Of a stretch of 64,000 bases of DNA, positions 49,162 to 58,583 are shown one piece after another. The position numbers and the translations under genes were made by a program. Source of the stretch: Streptococcus suis (GTDB lineage Bacteria > Bacillota > Bacilli > Lactobacillales > Streptococcaceae); NCBI GenBank assembly GCA_024583055.1, contig CP102145.1:1364001-1428000 (forward strand). Direction: 5' to 3'. The notes under the pieces were generated by a model, which was given only the letters and a program-made list of their open reading frames with translations, did not search any database and was not told the origin of the DNA. Each line of letters begins with the position of its first letter. Within the stretch, counting starts at the first letter, position 1.

Positions 49162-50082
49162 TTAACGTCTAGTCTCCTTGCGCATAATGCGATTGAGAAA
49201 GAGTGCAATCACTACCCACAGCCCCGCCGAGAGGACAATGACCCAAAACCAAGACTGGCTGATTTTCATGAAAATACTAGGAAGTTCCACGTTCATACCG
49301 AAAAATCCTGTGACAATGGCTGGGATGGCCAAAAGGATAGATAATTTGGTCATAGTTTTCATGGTATCGTTTAGATTGTTGTTGAGAACGTTATTGTAGG
49401 TACCTTCCAACTTCTCGATGACTTGGGCCGATAGATTGGTCATCTCCATCAACTGACGGGCCTCGATATGAGCATCTTCCAATTGTTCCATTTCATCTTC
49501 CGACAAACTTTTGTAAAAGGCCTGCCCTTGCAATTGTTCTAATAGTAACGCGTTATGCTTACTAGCTGAGGCCAGATAGACCAAACCAGTTCCCAAATCT
49601 GACAATTCAAAAAGAGATTTTTTGGTCGTCTCATCGCGCAACACCCTGTTCAATTCCGAACTTTTGCGGTTCAATTTCTCCAGAACTGGGAAATAGGCTT
49701 TTGAAATCAGAAACAGGGCAGTGAAAACAAATTCTAGCATGGTCGCATCCTGTCGCCTTTGCAATATTCGTTCAAAACTGGCCTGCAGATAATTGGTATC
49801 CTCACCAAAAATCGTCAGTAACTGATTGCCAGATACAAAGAAAGACACCGGAGCTGTCTGGTAGGTCAAATCTGACTTAGAATTTGAACGCAGGGCATTG
49901 TAAATCACCAAAAGTTCCTGACTATGTTTATCATATTCCAAGCGCGCGAATTCATTTTTGTCCAATACATAGGATAGGATTTCCGAATCCAAATGGAGGT
50001 TTTCCTTCAAAAAATCAATATCTTTTGTCTCGCCCGCATCAGCTACCAACCATGTAAAATGAGTTGTCGTGATTTTTTTCAT
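49162..50082 (-). CDS. corA: CorA-family magnesium transporter
   Basis: 306 residues. Long soluble N-terminal domain, then two C-terminal helices with the signature GMN (FFGMNVELP) between them and a basic RIMRKETRR tail. Pentameric Mg2+ channel. 37 bp downstream of mutS on the same strand. Confidence 0.92.
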   Translation of the reverse strand: MKKITTTHFTWLVADAGETKDIDFLKENLHLDSEILSYVLDKNEFARLEYDKHSQELLVIYNALRSNSKSDLTYQTAPVSFFVSGNQLLTIFGEDTNYLQASFERILQRRQDATMLEFVFTALFLISKAYFPVLEKLNRKSSELNRVLRDETTKKSLFELSDLGTGLVYLASASKHNALLLEQLQGQAFYKSLSEDEMEQLEDAHIEARQLMEMTNLSAQVIEKLEGTYNNVLNNNLNDTMKTMTKLSILLAIPAIVTGFFGMNVELPSIFMKISQSWFWVIVLSAGLWVVIALFLNRIMRKETRR

Positions 50083-50119
50083 TCCTTACCTCAATTATTT
50101 CTTCTTGCCGATACTCATC

Positions 50120-52660
50120 TCACAGCTTCTTCTTCAACTCTGCAACCACCATCATGACCTCCATAGGGGTCATATTGTGGATGTCCAGAGCCTGCAATTC
50201 ATCCAACACAGGATGGCTGCTAATTTCTGCAAACAAATCCAACTGACCCGAGGCTGGTTCACTCACTAGATTTGGCTGACTAGACTGACTGGACGACGCA
50301 TGATTTTCCAACTGCTGCAAAATATTATCCGCCCGCTTGAGCAAATCTTCTGGCATACCTGCGATTTTGGCCACATGGATACCGTAAGACTTGTCGGCAG
50401 GACCTGGCGCAATCTTGTGAAGGAAGGTCACCTGACCATTTTGCTCCAAGGTCGACACATGGACATTCTCCAAGTGCTCCAAGGTCTGTCCTAGCTCGGT
50501 CAATTCATGGTAATGGGTCGCAAATAAGGTCTTAGCACCAATCTTGTCGTGGATATACTCAATAATGGACTGGGCCAGAGCCATACCGTCGTAAGTCGCT
50601 GTCCCACGCCCCAACTCGTCAAAGAGAATGAGCGAGCGGTCTGTCGCCAAACGCACGGCCTTGTTGGCCTCCATCATTTCTACCATGAAGGTCGACTGCC
50701 CACTGACCAAATCATCCGCCGCACCAATCCGAGTGAAAATCGCATCAAAAATTGGCAATTCCGCCTGATCAGCCGGCACATAGGAACCCATCTGCGCCAT
50801 GATAACAATCATAGCTAGCTGGCGCATATAGGTCGATTTACCAGACATGTTGGGCCCCGTAATCAGCTGCATGTGAGTTTCCGCATCCAGATGGATTGAG
50901 TTGGGAATATAGGTCTGCTTACCCATAACCTTTTCCACTACGGCATGGCGACCTCGGTCAATGGTCAATTCGCGGTGCTCCGTAAAGGTCGGACAAACCA
51001 AGCGCTCTTGCTCCGCCACAACCGCAAAAGACTGCAGGACATCAATAGTCGCAATGGTACGAGCCAATTTCTGCAGGCGACCGATGTATTTCTCCACTTC
51101 TTGACGGATGCGCATAAAAATCTCGTACTCCAGATTGGCTGATTTGTCACGCGCCTCCAGCATCTGACCTTCGATTTTGGATAATTCTTCCGTCCCATAG
51201 CGCTCCGAATTTTTCAGCGTCGCCTTACGGAAAAAATGAGCTGGCACATTGCCCAGATTGGAATTGGTCACATGGAAATAGTAACCGTCTTTTTTATTGT
51301 AATCAATCTTGAGATTATTTATACCAGATGCCGTCCGCTCCTTGGCCTCAATTTCCGCAATCCAGCCCGCACCCTCACGCATGACCAGACGATACTGATC
51401 CAGCTTTTCATCAAAGCCCGTCTTGATGATATTGCCATCGGTAATCGGTCCATTGGCCTCTGGGTCAATAGCATAGCTAATCAGCGCATGAAGTTCTGGG
51501 ATGGGATCCAGCCCCTGAACCAAGCTAGCCATAGCAGGCTCTCCCATCTGCGACAAGATATTTTTGATAGCCGGCACATTTCCCAAGGTCTGAGAAAGTT
51601 GCAAGAGATCCTTGGGCAAGGTTTTCCCGAAGGATACTCGGCTGGCCAAGCGCTCAATATCATAGACCCCTTTCAGCGCCTCAATCAAGTCGCTACGCTC
51701 AAAGAAATAATCCAAAAAGACCTGCACAACTGCCTGCCGCGCCTCAATTCGCCCCTGATCAATCAAAGGACGGTCAATCCAAGTCCGCAAGAGCCGCATC
51801 CCCATAGCCGTCTTGGTCTCATCCATGAGCCAGTAAAGACTGCCATGCTTTTTGCCAGTTCGCCCATTTTCCAGCAAATCCAGACTGGACTTGGTCGCAT
51901 AATCCATCTGCAAATAATCCTTGATTTCATAGTGGACTACCTTTTGCAAATGCGCCAAATCTCGCATCTGGGTCCTATGCAAATAAGACAACAATTTCCC
52001 TGCCGCAGCCTTCTCCAAGTCCGTCAAGGATTGGTCAATCAGATGAACATCATCTGCAACCTCATCCTCAAAAGACAGGAGCAGATTCATCTGATTGGCA
52101 AACACCTGCTCTTCCTCTTCAGAAAGGGTAAAGCCGATGACAACTTCACGCGCCCGCAGATTGCGTATTTCTCCGCAGAGACTAGCAAAATCATCCAAAC
52201 TAGTCACGAAAAATTGTCCGGTTGCCACGTCCATATAAGACAGGGCAAAATGAGCCCCGCTGCGCTCAATGGCAACCAAGAAATTGCTGTCGGCTCCCAT
52301 TTTCGAGGAATCCGTCACCGTCCCCGGAGTGATGACCTGAACTACTTCACGCTTGACCACACCGACAGCCTGCTTAGGATCCTCCATCTGCTCAGCAATG
52401 GCGACCTTATGCCCCAGCTCCACCAACATGTCAATATATTGCTGGGCTGCATGATAAGGCACACCGGCCATGGGAATAGGATTGTCCGCATTCTTATTGC
52501 GACTAGTCAGAGACAGCTCCAAAATCTGAGCCGCCTCGACCGCATCTTCATAAAATAACTCGTAAAAGTCTCCCATACGGAAAAGCAAAAAAGCATCTGG
52601 ATATTGTGCCTTAATATCCAGATACTGCTGCATTCCTGGAGAAATTTTTTCTGTTGCCAT
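50120..52660 (-). CDS. mutS: DNA mismatch repair protein MutS (HexA)
   Basis: 846 residues. N-terminal mismatch-binding domain with the FYELF wedge motif (residues 31-35), Walker [10 protein letters not shown] near 613, Walker [11 protein letters not shown] and TATHYHEL downstream (here LFATHYHEL). Recognises mismatches and recruits MutL. 13 bp after argR, the conserved argR-mutS order in streptococci. Confidence 0.98.
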   Translation of the reverse strand: MATEKISPGMQQYLDIKAQYPDAFLLFRMGDFYELFYEDAVEAAQILELSLTSRNKNADNPIPMAGVPYHAAQQYIDMLVELGHKVAIAEQMEDPKQAVGVVKREVVQVITPGTVTDSSKMGADSNFLVAIERSGAHFALSYMDVATGQFFVTSLDDFASLCGEIRNLRAREVVIGFTLSEEEEQVFANQMNLLLSFEDEVADDVHLIDQSLTDLEKAAAGKLLSYLHRTQMRDLAHLQKVVHYEIKDYLQMDYATKSSLDLLENGRTGKKHGSLYWLMDETKTAMGMRLLRTWIDRPLIDQGRIEARQAVVQVFLDYFFERSDLIEALKGVYDIERLASRVSFGKTLPKDLLQLSQTLGNVPAIKNILSQMGEPAMASLVQGLDPIPELHALISYAIDPEANGPITDGNIIKTGFDEKLDQYRLVMREGAGWIAEIEAKERTASGINNLKIDYNKKDGYYFHVTNSNLGNVPAHFFRKATLKNSERYGTEELSKIEGQMLEARDKSANLEYEIFMRIRQEVEKYIGRLQKLARTIATIDVLQSFAVVAEQERLVCPTFTEHRELTIDRGRHAVVEKVMGKQTYIPNSIHLDAETHMQLITGPNMSGKSTYMRQLAMIVIMAQMGSYVPADQAELPIFDAIFTRIGAADDLVSGQSTFMVEMMEANKAVRLATDRSLILFDELGRGTATYDGMALAQSIIEYIHDKIGAKTLFATHYHELTELGQTLEHLENVHVSTLEQNGQVTFLHKIAPGPADKSYGIHVAKIAGMPEDLLKRADNILQQLENHASSSQSSQPNLVSEPASGQLDLFAEISSHPVLDELQALDIHNMTPMEVMMVVAELKKKL

Positions 52661-52673
52661 AGTCTCTCACATT

Positions 52674-53117
52674 CTATACTAAATAAGAGTTAATCTCTGC
52701 CTCTACCTGCTGGGCCGCTGACTCGTCTCGGCAAATGACTAAGAGGGTATCAGCTCCTGCAATGGTTCCCAAGATTGGCGCAGGCTTTTCCGCGTCAATA
52801 ATATTGGCCATCAAGGCCGCTTCACCTAAGTCTGAGTGAAGTACCAAGATAAAGCTAGCGCGCTCGACCTTGTAGGCATATTGGGCCAGCAATTGGACAA
52901 AGTGGACCTGGTCATCCTCGACAGTCATGGAATAATAGGATCGTCCACCCTCATACACTTTCACAACTCCCAGCTCTCGCAAATCCCTAGAAAGAGTGGT
53001 CTGCGTTACCACAACCCCCTGCTCTTCCAGGCCTCTTTGAATATCTGTTTGACGACCGATTTTTTCTTGACGAATCATAGACTTGATCAAGTCATGGCGT
53101 TCTAGCTTGTTCATCAT
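52674..53117 (-). CDS. argR: ArgR-family arginine repressor
   Basis: 147 residues. N-terminal winged HTH (about 1-70) with VTQTTLSRDLRELGVVKV, C-terminal hexamerisation and arginine-binding domain. The arginine-binding motif, usually GDDT, reads GADT, so one of two Asp is missing. Transcribed divergently from argS. Either of two adjacent Met codons can be the start. Confidence 0.93.
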   Translation of the reverse strand: MMNKLERHDLIKSMIRQEKIGRQTDIQRGLEEQGVVVTQTTLSRDLRELGVVKVYEGGRSYYSMTVEDDQVHFVQLLAQYAYKVERASFILVLHSDLGEAALMANIIDAEKPAPILGTIAGADTLLVICRDESAAQQVEAEINSYLV

Positions 53118-53166
53118 CTTACCTCTGAATGTATATTTATAAATATTATATCATTTTTCACAACTA

Positions 53167-53194
53167 TTGACTTAGAATTATGTTAAAATAGAAT
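53167..53194 (+). promoter_or_regulatory. argS promoter
   Basis: TTGACT (53167-53172), 16-nt spacer, TAGAAT (53189-53194). The AT-rich stretch 53128-53150 between argR and argS could carry ArgR sites, but no exact ARG box is seen. Confidence 0.6.
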
Positions 53195-53217
53195 CAATAA
53201 CTCCTGGAGGGATTTAT

Positions 53218-54906
53218 ATGAATCATAAACAAATGATTGCAGAAAAATTGGCTGCTGTGCTTCCTAGCTTGGAAGTTGAAGCCATTTATGCACTGCTTGA
53301 AAAACCAAAGTCATCCGAAATGGGCGACATCGCCTTTCCGGCTTTCTCACTAGCAAAGGTTGAGCGCAAGGCACCACAAGCCATCGCAGCTGACATTGTT
53401 GAAAAGCTGGATACTGCAGGTTTTGAAAAAGTCGTGGCAACTGGTCCTTATGTCAACTTCTTCTTGGACAAGGCCGCAATTTCGCACGATGTCCTGACCC
53501 AGGTCATCACCGAAAAGGCAGACTACGGTCAACTAACTATCGGTCAAGACCGCAATGTCACTATCGATATGTCTAGTCCTAATATCGCAAAACCCTTCTC
53601 TGTTGGCCACCTCCGTTCGACCGTTATCGGGGACGCTCTGGCAAATATCCATGCAAAACTGGGCTACAAGCCAATTCGTATCAACCACCTGGGCGACTGG
53701 GGCAAACAGTTCGGTATGCTGATTGTTGCTTACAAACTCTGGGGCGACAAGGCAGCGGTTGAAGCTGACCCAATCTCTGAATTGCTCAAACTCTATGTCC
53801 GTATCAATGCTGAGGCCGAAGAAAAACCTGAACTGGACGAAGAAGCTCGCCAATGGTTCAAAAAATTGGAAGACGGCGACCCTGAAGCAAAAGAATTGTG
53901 GCAATGGTTCCGCGACGAAAGTTTGGTGGAATTTAACCGCATCTACGACAAGCTAGGCGTTACCTTCGACAGTTTCAACGGTGAAGCCTTCTACAATGAC
54001 AAGATGGATGAAGGAATTCAAATCTTAGAAGAAAAAGGCCTGCTCCATGAGTCTAAAGGTGCCCGTATTGTAGATTTGGAAAGCTACAACCTGCCACCAG
54101 CCCTCATTATGAAAACAGACGGTGCCACACTTTATATCACCCGTGACATGGCTACAGCTATGTACCGCAAGCGCACTTATGACTTCGTGAAAAATATCTA
54201 CGTCGTTGGTCAGGAGCAAATTAACCACTTCAAGCAACTGAAAGCTGTTCTCAAGGAAATGGGTTTCAACTGGAGCGACGATATGAAACATATCACCTTC
54301 GGCTTGGTGACAAAAGACAAGAAAAAATTGTCTACTCGTAAGGGAAATATTATCCTGCTCGAGCCGACGCTTGATGAGGCTATCTCACGCGCCCTTTCTC
54401 AAATCGAAGCTAAAAATCCAGACCTGGAAAACAAGGAAGAAGTCGCGCATGCAGTCGGGGTCGGAGCTGTTAAGTTCTACGACCTCAAAACCGACCGCGA
54501 CAACGGCTATGACTTTGACCTCGAGGCTATGGTATCCTTCGAAGGCGAGACTGGTCCTTATGTTCAATACGCATACGCCCGCATTCAGTCTATCCTGCGC
54601 AAGGCTGACTTTACACCAAGCGCTGACAATGACTACAAGCTGGCTGACGCAGAAAGCTGGGATATCATCAAGCACATCCAAAACTTCTCAAATGTTGTTG
54701 AACGTGCCGGTGACAAATTTGACCCATCTTTGATTGCCAAATACGCCATCAATCTGGCTCAAGCCTTCAACAAATACTACGCCCACACACGTATCCTGGA
54801 CGAAAGCCCAGAACGTGACAGCCGTCTGGCCCTTGCCTACGCAACTGGTGTCGTTCTCAAAGAGGCTCTCCGCCTTCTCGGTGTCCAAGCCCCTGAAAAA
54901 ATGTAA
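53218..54906 (+). CDS. argS: Arginyl-tRNA synthetase
   Basis: 562 residues, class I synthetase. HIGH-type motif [15 protein letters not shown] (near residue 125), KMSKS-type motif KKLSTRKGN, and the C-terminal DALR anticodon-binding domain ending [22 protein letters not shown] precedes the start. Own promoter and terminator. Confidence 0.98.
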   Translation: MNHKQMIAEKLAAVLPSLEVEAIYALLEKPKSSEMGDIAFPAFSLAKVERKAPQAIAADIVEKLDTAGFEKVVATGPYVNFFLDKAAISHDVLTQVITEKADYGQLTIGQDRNVTIDMSSPNIAKPFSVGHLRSTVIGDALANIHAKLGYKPIRINHLGDWGKQFGMLIVAYKLWGDKAAVEADPISELLKLYVRINAEAEEKPELDEEARQWFKKLEDGDPEAKELWQWFRDESLVEFNRIYDKLGVTFDSFNGEAFYNDKMDEGIQILEEKGLLHESKGARIVDLESYNLPPALIMKTDGATLYITRDMATAMYRKRTYDFVKNIYVVGQEQINHFKQLKAVLKEMGFNWSDDMKHITFGLVTKDKKKLSTRKGNIILLEPTLDEAISRALSQIEAKNPDLENKEEVAHAVGVGAVKFYDLKTDRDNGYDFDLEAMVSFEGETGPYVQYAYARIQSILRKADFTPSADNDYKLADAESWDIIKHIQNFSNVVERAGDKFDPSLIAKYAINLAQAFNKYYAHTRILDESPERDSRLALAYATGVVLKEALRLLGVQAPEKM

Positions 54907-54914
54907 TCCATCCC

Positions 54915-54950
54915 AATCCTTGACCATTTTGGTTAAGGATTTTTTATTTT
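54915..54950 (+). terminator. argS terminator
   Basis: AATCCTTGACC...GGTTAAGGATT followed by TTTTATTTTT, 8 bp after the stop. Confidence 0.92.
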
Positions 54951-55057
54951 TCCCAATTTTTTTGGAAAAATTCCAGCCGACTTGCGAACAGAGTAAGTGA
55001 GGAGGCGAGGAGCAGTCAATCAACTCCGAATGCTCAATGAAGGTCATATCCAGATTA

Positions 55058-55160
55058 ATACTCTTCGAAAATCATCTTATCCGTTGTCAACTTGCCTTGG
55101 TGAACTCCAGTTCTACCTTCGGCGTCGTTTCCTAGGCTACTTTTGATTTTCATTGAGTAT
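55058..55160. repeat. BOX-like repeat element (boxA-boxC type)
   Basis: Begins ATACTCTTCGAAAATC, the same as pneumococcal boxA, and ends GATTTTCATTGAGTAT, the same kind of boundary as boxC. The ends are inverted repeats with a short mismatch. The centre contains CTTGCCTTGG and GGCGTCG pieces reminiscent of the BOX core. No boxB is evident. 103 bp, non-coding. The rest of the 450-bp argS-CHAP gap shows nothing recognisable. Confidence 0.7.
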
Positions 55161-55356
55161 AAGCAACGAATCTGAATGTGAGGTTCATTCAATATAAATC
55201 TAAATTTCATAAAGAACTAAGAAACTGTAGTCACAAGCAAGCTACCTTAATTAGCTCAAATGCCGAGCTGTGAATACAGGTTCTAACCCCCAATCCTGAA
55301 CAATATGATTGACTGCCTCCGAAACTTCCACATAAAAATTTTTCAAAGGAGTCTGA

Positions 55357-56769
55357 ATGACAAAACAATCACTTACACACCATGCATCACGCTTTTCTAT
55401 CCGAAAATATTCTTTCGGTGCTGCCTCAGTCCTGCTGGCAACTGTCAGTCTGCTAAATGCCCAACTGGTTGCGGCTAATACGACAGCTTCTACCACCAAT
55501 CCTTCTACGGCACAAGCAGGTAGCCCAGTTCAAACGAGTCAGGCAAGTCAAACAAGTACTGAAACAAGTACATCTTCTACTAATACAAACCAAGCCAGCC
55601 AGCAAACGACTGCTACAAAGACCAGTGATGCAGGAATAATTTCCAAGCCACAAGAAGTGATTACCCCACAAACAAATACAAGTACGATACAAGCCGTAGC
55701 TCCTGCAACTACCAGCAGTAGCTCTGCCATTTCCCAAAACCAAGCCAGAACCGTAACAATCCCGCAAACAGCTGGGACAAGCAATACCACGACAAATACT
55801 GGGACCGCGCGCACTGCGGTCGATCCAAGTAACCAAACGCGAACAGCTAGCACAACAACCACATCTGCAGCCCTTGGGGACAACTATCCCTATAAAATTG
55901 GCTGGCAGGTCGACCCTTGGGGAATGTACACACGCCAGTGCACATCCTTCGTCGCCTTCCGCCTCAGTACTACAAACGGCTTTACCCTACCGCGTGCTTA
56001 CGGTAATGCCGATGTTTGGGGTTACCGCGCCCAACGTGAAGGCTACCGCGTAGACATGAACCCTGCCATCGGCTCTGTTGCTTGGTGGAATAGCATGCAC
56101 GTGGCCTGGGTATCCGCTATCAATGGTGATATGGTAGAGATTGAAGAATATAATTTTAACTATAATGAAAGTTACAATAAACGCTGGATTCATAAAAATT
56201 CAGTCAGCGGCTATATTCATTTCAAGGACTTGACCGGCTATTCTGGAGCGACTACCACTACACCGGTCTCGACGACACCAACCAAGCCTGCAAGTTCAAC
56301 AACCAACCTAGCTCCAAGCGGAACCTACACTTTCACCGCCCAAACCGCCATCAAGGCTGAGGCAAAAATAGCTAGTCCAACCTTGGCAAACTATCAAGCA
56401 GGGCAAAGCGTTAACTACGACCGTGTCTTGGAAGCAGACGGCTACCAGTGGATTAGCTACCTCAGCTTTGCTGGAAATCGTCGCTATATACCGATTAAAA
56501 GATTGACAACAACCGCTACTACTACGACCACATCTACTCCAAAACCTGCACCAACCAGCCCAAGCACACCGGCCCTACCTTCGTCGGGCACCTATACCTT
56601 CAAGAACCGATTGGCCATTCGAAATCAAGCTAGTTTATCAGCTTCAATTCTAGCCTACTATAACGTCGGTCAAAGCGTCAACTATGACCGAATCGTCCAG
56701 GCAGAAGGCAAGCAGTGGTTGAGCTACTTATCCTATTCTGGTGCTCGTCGCTACATTGCCCTACCTTAA
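55357..56769 (+). CDS. Secreted CHAP-domain cell-wall hydrolase with two SH3b domains
   Basis: 470 residues. YSIRK-type signal peptide (FSIRKYSFGAASVLLATVSL, residues 13-32), a long Ser/Thr/Gln-rich linker (about 40-170), a CHAP domain (about 172-290) with catalytic C195 in RQCTSF and H248 in MHVAWV, then two related SH3-type wall-binding repeats (about 325-385 and 410-470, both with GQSVNYDR and SYLS). No LPXTG or choline-binding repeats. CHAP enzymes cut peptidoglycan amide bonds; the layout recalls competence fratricins such as CbpD without the choline part. AAAGGAG precedes the start. Confidence 0.9.
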   Translation: MTKQSLTHHASRFSIRKYSFGAASVLLATVSLLNAQLVAANTTASTTNPSTAQAGSPVQTSQASQTSTETSTSSTNTNQASQQTTATKTSDAGIISKPQEVITPQTNTSTIQAVAPATTSSSSAISQNQARTVTIPQTAGTSNTTTNTGTARTAVDPSNQTRTASTTTTSAALGDNYPYKIGWQVDPWGMYTRQCTSFVAFRLSTTNGFTLPRAYGNADVWGYRAQREGYRVDMNPAIGSVAWWNSMHVAWVSAINGDMVEIEEYNFNYNESYNKRWIHKNSVSGYIHFKDLTGYSGATTTTPVSTTPTKPASSTTNLAPSGTYTFTAQTAIKAEAKIASPTLANYQAGQSVNYDRVLEADGYQWISYLSFAGNRRYIPIKRLTTTATTTTTSTPKPAPTSPSTPALPSSGTYTFKNRLAIRNQASLSASILAYYNVGQSVNYDRIVQAEGKQWLSYLSYSGARRYIALP

Positions 56770-56774
56770 GCAAC

Positions 56775-56810
56775 AAAAAATGCACACGCTACATCAGCTG
56801 TGCATTTTCT
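56775..56810. terminator. Bidirectional terminator after the CHAP gene
   Basis: AAAATGCACA/TGTGCATTTT around a 12-nt loop, with A/T tracts on both sides. Serves the CHAP gene (plus) and the converging membrane protein gene (minus). Confidence 0.85.
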
Positions 56811-56815
56811 AATTA

Positions 56816-57334
56816 TTAGATATCGGTTGCATTGGTTGCTGCATTTGGCTTTTCCTTGGGCTTACGCAAATGGAAAAATACAGTCACACCAAAATAGATA
56901 GCAAACAAGACAATATTGACAATATAGCCTCCCATCAAGGTTGCAGATGTTCCTTGGCGGGTCAATTCATCCGTGAAGATAGAGACTAAGCCCTTACCAC
57001 CAATAAAGGCGTAGGTGTTAAATAACAAGGCTCCAAAGACATAACCGAGATAGGTAAAGGAGGCCTGCTCGTTCTTTTTCATGAAGAGGAAGACGATTGT
57101 TGCTACTACGGTCAACAGCAAAAGCGCTGCCAGAACCTTATTGATAAGATTTGTTTGGAAACCGATAGCCTCCTTGGTATAGATGAGGAAGTTTTCGTCT
57201 ATACTTGGAGCACTTTGCACCAGTTGAAGCATGGCTTCCTCATTATAATGTGAGAAAAATGCATTGTAGACCCGCAAGAGACTGGCAATAGCTGATAGAG
57301 CTACAAAAATATAGAGATGAATTGGTCTTTTCAT
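56816..57334 (-). CDS. Four-helix membrane protein of unknown function
   Basis: 172 residues with predicted membrane helices near 5-25, 65-85, 92-112 and 135-158 and a charged C terminus (RKPKEKPNAATNATDI). I do not recognise a family with confidence. Its promoter on the minus strand (TTGACA at 57384-57379, TAATAT 17 nt on) overlaps the divergent promoter of the small membrane gene at 57424. Confidence 0.7.
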   Translation of the reverse strand: MKRPIHLYIFVALSAIASLLRVYNAFFSHYNEEAMLQLVQSAPSIDENFLIYTKEAIGFQTNLINKVLAALLLLTVVATIVFLFMKKNEQASFTYLGYVFGALLFNTYAFIGGKGLVSIFTDELTRQGTSATLMGGYIVNIVLFAIYFGVTVFFHLRKPKEKPNAATNATDI

Positions 57335-57372
57335 AAGAATACTCCTTTTTACATTATATTACACGCTTATAT

Positions 57373-57401
57373 TTGTTTTGTCAATATAATTTTGATATAA
57401 T
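57373..57401 (+). promoter_or_regulatory. Promoter of the small membrane gene, overlapping a divergent promoter
   Basis: TTGTTT (57373-57378), 17-nt spacer, TATAAT (57396-57401). The minus-strand TTGACA of the divergent gene occupies 57379-57384, so the two promoters interleave. Confidence 0.6.
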
Positions 57402-57423
57402 AATCACAAAGAAGGGCTTTGAG

Positions 57424-57609
57424 ATGAAAAAATTACCGACCTATGCAGGAATAGCAATTTTTGTAACAACTTTGCTGATAAACTGGCTTCTCCCAAGCGT
57501 CTCCAAGGTCCTGAACAGCCTACTGGCTCTTGCGGTTCTAGCTTGGCTGCTCTACCTGATTTATTAGTGGGTCAGCTACTGGCTCTATGTCCGTAAACAG
57601 AAGAAATAA
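57424..57609 (+). pseudogene. Small membrane protein gene interrupted by an in-frame TAG
   Basis: From the ATG at 57424 (MKKLPTYAGIAIFVTTLLIN) the frame gives 47 residues to a TAG at 57565-57567. The same frame then continues WVSYWLYVRKQKK to TAA at 57607-57609, just before a terminator. The second part looks like a natural membrane-protein tail, so the TAG is probably a recent nonsense change of a 61-codon gene. The 47-residue product may still be made. Function unknown. Confidence 0.55.
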
Positions 57610-57613
57610 GAAC

Positions 57614-57648
57614 AATCTCCTCTAAGTTCGACCTAGAGGAGATGATTT
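57614..57648 (+). terminator. Terminator after the small membrane gene
   Basis: ATCTCCTCTA/TAGAGGAGAT (57614-57643) followed by GATTTTTATTT on the plus strand. The stem could also stop minus-strand transcripts of the bacteriocin operon, which ends at 57649. Confidence 0.8.
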
Positions 57649-57954
57649 TTATTTAGAGGCAATATTTTGGAAAAAGTCAAATTGGCGATAGGTCAGATTT
57701 TCCGGTAAGGTCAAATCTACATCGTCTTCCACATCTGCCACAGTTAATTCCACATCCAAGGGCAAATCCTTCAGTCTATAACGTCTGATTACGCGCCCCT
57801 CCGCACTGACAAAGTCCAGCAAATACCCATTCACCCGAACTTGATACAACATCAACTTATCCGTTAAATTTTCAATGACCAACATATCCATCTTTCTACG
57901 TCCGATCGTATATTCTGGAACTCTATAGTAGTGAAATTTTTTATCCATGTCCAA
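57649..57954 (-). CDS. Unknown 101-residue protein, last gene of the bacteriocin operon
   Basis: A soluble, highly charged protein (MDMDKKFHYYRVPEYTIGRR; acidic C-terminal half with VADVEDDVDLTLPENL). No signal peptide or membrane segment. I do not recognise it. It overlaps the ABC ATPase gene by 14 bp, so it is translated from the same message as the lactococcin 972-type genes. Possible roles are regulatory or immunity, which is inference only. The start may be the first or third codon. Confidence 0.75.
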   Translation of the reverse strand: MDMDKKFHYYRVPEYTIGRRKMDMLVIENLTDKLMLYQVRVNGYLLDFVSAEGRVIRRYRLKDLPLDVELTVADVEDDVDLTLPENLTYRQFDFFQNIASK

Positions 57955-58582
57955 TCTCCTTCATGTCAATGACCACATCTGCTTTTTCCCAGACAGCAGG
58001 GTTATGAGTCGCAATGACAATCACACGGTTGTCATTTTTTAGCCCTGTCAAGAGTTGCATGACCTCTTCTGAATTTTTGGGGTCGAGTGCCGCAGTCGGT
58101 TCATCGGCCAAAATCAGTGGTGGATTTTTTAAGATAAGCTTGGCCAAGGCAACCCTCTGGGCTTCACCTCCCGATAAGGTATAAACCTTTTGTTCTAAGT
58201 CTAAGTAGCCCAAGTTCACCTGCTCCAAAGCTTCATTTTGTAGTCGCTGCCGCTGCTCTTTTTTGACCTTCTGTCCGACAAATCCCAAGTCTAAATTGTC
58301 TCCGATTGATTGATTATCCAGGAGACCAATCGTTTGGAAGAGGTAGCCCATGTGATCTCGAAAGAACTGCTGGGAAGCTAGCTTCGACAAATCTTGACCC
58401 TGATAATCAATCCGTCCGCCGTCAGCTTTTTCCAACTTGGCCAGCATATTTAGCAAGGTAGTCTTTCCGCTACCGCTTTTTCCAATTAAAGCATAGACCT
58501 TGCCCCTTTCCAACGTCAGATGTAAGTTTGAAAAAATCTCCCGTTCTTCAAATCGCTTTTCCAATCCCTGAATTTCAATCAT
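57941..58582 (-). CDS. ABC transporter ATPase of the lactococcin 972 type
   Basis: 213 residues with Walker A GKSGSGKTT (about 34-42), Q-loop LFQTIGLLDN, signature LSGGEAQR, Walker B LILADEPTAALD and switch His in ATHNP. Resembles the ATPases annotated with lactococcin 972-group bacteriocins, thought to act with the large membrane protein in export or immunity. One base separates it from the membrane protein gene stop; AAAGGA lies inside that gene's end. Confidence 0.9.
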   Translation of the reverse strand: MIEIQGLEKRFEEREIFSNLHLTLERGKVYALIGKSGSGKTTLLNMLAKLEKADGGRIDYQGQDLSKLASQQFFRDHMGYLFQTIGLLDNQSIGDNLDLGFVGQKVKKEQRQRLQNEALEQVNLGYLDLEQKVYTLSGGEAQRVALAKLILKNPPLILADEPTAALDPKNSEEVMQLLTGLKNDNRVIVIATHNPAVWEKADVVIDMKEIGHG

Positions 58583-58583
58583 T

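Noticed and set aside
51236-52558. 440-codon open frame on the plus strand
   Set aside because: It lies entirely antisense to mutS, whose protein is unmistakable; no ribosome binding site or recognisable domain.
53118-53166. ARG boxes between argR and argS
   Set aside because: AT-rich sequence only loosely resembles the consensus; no clear palindrome.
57373-57423. Upstream start for the small membrane gene
   Set aside because: It would begin inside the promoter; the ATG at 57424 gives a proper membrane segment.
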